In this document: positions 61,807 through 64,000 of the stretch, piece by piece
How positions within the stretch are numbered: position 1 is the stretch's first letter
Layout: every line of letters begins with the position of its first letter
Source of the DNA: Phoronis australis
Taxonomy: Eukaryota; Phoronida; Phoronidae
Reading direction: 5' to 3'
DNA length: 64,000 nt
Assembly (NCBI GenBank): GCA_002633005.1
Contig: NMRA01000067.1
Span: 27,420-91,419 of the forward strand
Notes under the pieces: generated by a model
What the model saw: only the letters and a program-made list of their open reading frames with translations
The model's database searches: none
Told to the model about the DNA's origin: nothing
Made by a program: the position numbers and the translations under genes

Positions 61807-63300
61807 AAACATTTTATGCTTCAGTTTCGTATAATCTGATGTTTTTTATTTGCTTACTGGTTTATGTTTAAAAGGTGCTACTAATTTGGAAATCTTGATG
61901 TGTGTGCATCATCTTGCAAAGTAACAAAAAATAGGGTCGACCATGACTTAGGAATGGTGCGTAGCAGAATTTCACTTGTGTATTAAACCTTATTGTGGAA
62001 ATGGGACTGATATTACATTCCTAGTAATATTATATCCCTTGGGCGGCACTACCAGTAGAGTAAATAATTGAATTAATAATGGAAATTTCTTTACTATGAT
62101 ACAAAAGACTGGGGAAGACAAACTATCTTTGGCTAGAGCATTTTGTAGTCGTAATAATCGGTTGAAAAATGATGGGGGACCACTGGACACCCCGATGGTT
62201 TTCCTTTTATGTATAACTATTAGTAAATTGTCTCCAATTTTGCACAAAAATGATTGTCAAAATAACCGTTTATGTCATTTTCAGCTTCTCAAATTGTTGG
62301 TAATGTCTCAGAAAAGTCTATGATGGTAACTGTGGCAAGGAGCTTAAAAACTGTTAAAGCATCAATTCTGTGGTATTTATGTTTTATAAAAAATGAAAAA
62401 AATAAGATTTCACTACTCTGCACTGTCTTAAATCGGTGAGTTTTTACTGTAAAAATAAAATCGTCTTGAGAAGATATACCTATGTATGCTATTAAATTAG
62501 TCTTTCTAATTGACTACGTTACTTAACCAGCATTGAAGTTTTTGCATAGTGATACCAGGATCAGCGACCTTATCACAAGGTTTTTGTATGTATGATTTTT
62601 GGACTATGAAAAGTTGAGTTCATATTTGGAAAATAATTGAAATATTTGTGGAAGTAGAATGGTGAACTTGCATGGTGGTTGACACCTGAGGCTAACTTTG
62701 ATGACACTGAAGTCGAGCATTCCCACTGTAGTGGCGTCTTGACACTTCACTGCCAATTCCATTTCTTCACTTCAAAATGAACCTTCGCTTTTAACTTTGG
62801 TCCAAGACTGAATTTTATTATATACCCACTGACCAGTGTTCCTTTAAACACCTTCATGTCAACGTTAATGGTCCCTCAGGAACTATACCTCACTATATTT
62901 GAAAAGGGAAGATTTGAAACGAAAAGTTAAGGTAAAACACCAATCCAGTTTTGTTAGTGAAGTGTGGTTTTGCCGTCGAGTTTTTGTTGCCAGTGTTCTT
63001 AGATTCTGCTGCCTGTGTTATCGCCCGACATTGTTTATTCAACGCAAATCCAGAACATTAGACCTATTGAAAACTTATCTTCTTTAAATACGTGTTAAGG
63101 TTTTTACTGACAGGTGTGTTGGTATCCAAACACTTTTTATTTACTGTGACTTTAACGTTTCCTGGTAATAGGGATACACTCGACAAAAATGCCGAGATGT
63201 CTCTGATTTTTTTCATAGCTTTATCCATTTCAAACAACAAACCACAGTTGTTGCTGTAAACTTAAATCACTGTAAAGTATCTCATTTCTTTCAGTTTTGG
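61807..63300. other. Intergenic, nothing firm
   Basis: AT-rich. Contains an isolated R1-like end at ~62424-62456 (AAATCGGTGAGTTTTTACTG). No gene recognised. Confidence 0.45.
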
Positions 63301-64000
63301 CATATCTCTAGAGTATGGTGTACGTGCTTCATTACTTGGCGGAATTTTTCCGCCAAGTATGTTGGTCTGACAGCAATTTTTTTTTGTTCGCACTCTACAG
63401 GTCGCAATTTTCGTCCGATTTTCACGAAATTTGCACACAACGTGTAGATCGGAAAGTCCTAGAAGCCTATTGCTTTTGGTCATGATCGGATACAAAATGG
63501 CAGACGTGGCGGCCATTTTGTATCCGATTTCACAGTCAAATGCTCGTAGAGGCCGCATTTTTCGACGTACATGGCTGAAAATCAGTACGAACTTACTAGA
63601 ACGCATGTGCTACAACTGTGCAGAAAATCAGTGACTTCCGGTTAAAGATGGCGGAAATATTGGACGTGGCACATGCGCACCCCGAAATATGGCTAAAAAC
63701 GTTTTCTCCTGTAGGGGGCGCATTTGCAAACCAATCACTTTCAAACTGGTCACGTGTTTGTTGAGTTTAATAAGCTTTTATAAAAATTTATTGAATCGGA
63801 AGTCACTTTCAAGATGGCGGCTGTGGCGCATGTTCACACGGTTTCAATCGCTCTGGTGTCGCATTTTTCACGGGAAGAGTAAATGACGTGAATTTTTGCA
63901 TGTGGATTCCTTGAAGTATGGCCTTTCAAAAAGTCTGCGGGAGCGTATTTCTCAGACTTACCGTTTTCGAGTTATTTGACTTTGAATTTCAAAAAAGAAC
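63300..64000. repeat. Probable interspersed repeat with two hairpins, running off the right edge
   Basis: Two short perfect palindromic structures: ACTTGGCGGAA / TTCCGCCAAGT (63335-63359) and CGGATACAAAATGG / CCATTTTGTATCCG (63487-63526). The motif AAGATGGCGG recurs at 63646 and 63813. Structure and composition differ from the rest of the window, which suggests a repeated element, but only its left part is visible. Confidence 0.45.

Overview
This is animal nuclear DNA: two multi-exon genes, both on the + strand, with GT-AG introns of about 0.1 to 4.7 kb, set among degraded transposable elements. The proteins are a motile-cilium protein and a secreted adenosine deaminase/growth factor (ADGF/ADA2). 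The (CTTG)n-tailed LINE ends, small inverted-repeat elements and tRNA-derived SINEs would suit an invertebrate, probably a lophotrochozoan such as a gastropod mollusc. That placement is an inference and species cannot be set from the window.

Layout. (1) Positions 1-29236: CFAP44 (WDR52), entered from its left edge without the start codon. I recover 36 exons that join in frame without a break from base 3 to a TAG at 29234-29236, giving 2054 residues: an acidic N-terminus, a long WD40 region and a long charged coiled-coil region. Exon 8 occurs a second time (5527-5691) inside a ~0.88 kb duplication with a single N at its junction. (2) Positions 29237-34723: intergenic. It holds a ~1.66 kb inverted-repeat DNA transposon with a broken pogo-like transposase tail, a LINE 3' end with a (CTTG)n tail, and a DR1-like nuclear-receptor half-site pair 48 bases upstream of the next start codon. 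(3) Positions 34724-50171: an ADA2/ADGF gene of nine exons and 525 residues with all catalytic and zinc residues. Exons 4-6 are repeated (42067-44171) in a ~2.7 kb duplication beside a 117-N gap. (4) Positions 50172-64000: no convincing host gene. It contains inverted-repeat elements, a pair of tRNA-derived SINE units, another LINE end and simple repeats.

The two genes have no known functional link. CFAP44 works in the axoneme; ADA2/ADGF is secreted and converts extracellular adenosine to inosine. No previously undescribed biological system was found. The most unusual structure is that short tandem arrays in three CFAP44 introns begin at, or within, the 5' splice site. In two of them the splice donor itself is copied, and one exon (29) is bracketed by a duplicated acceptor and a duplicated donor. 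Both exon duplications abut Ns and differ by a few mostly silent changes, so uncollapsed haplotypes are the likeliest explanation. Putting both ADA2 copies into one transcript would break the reading frame.
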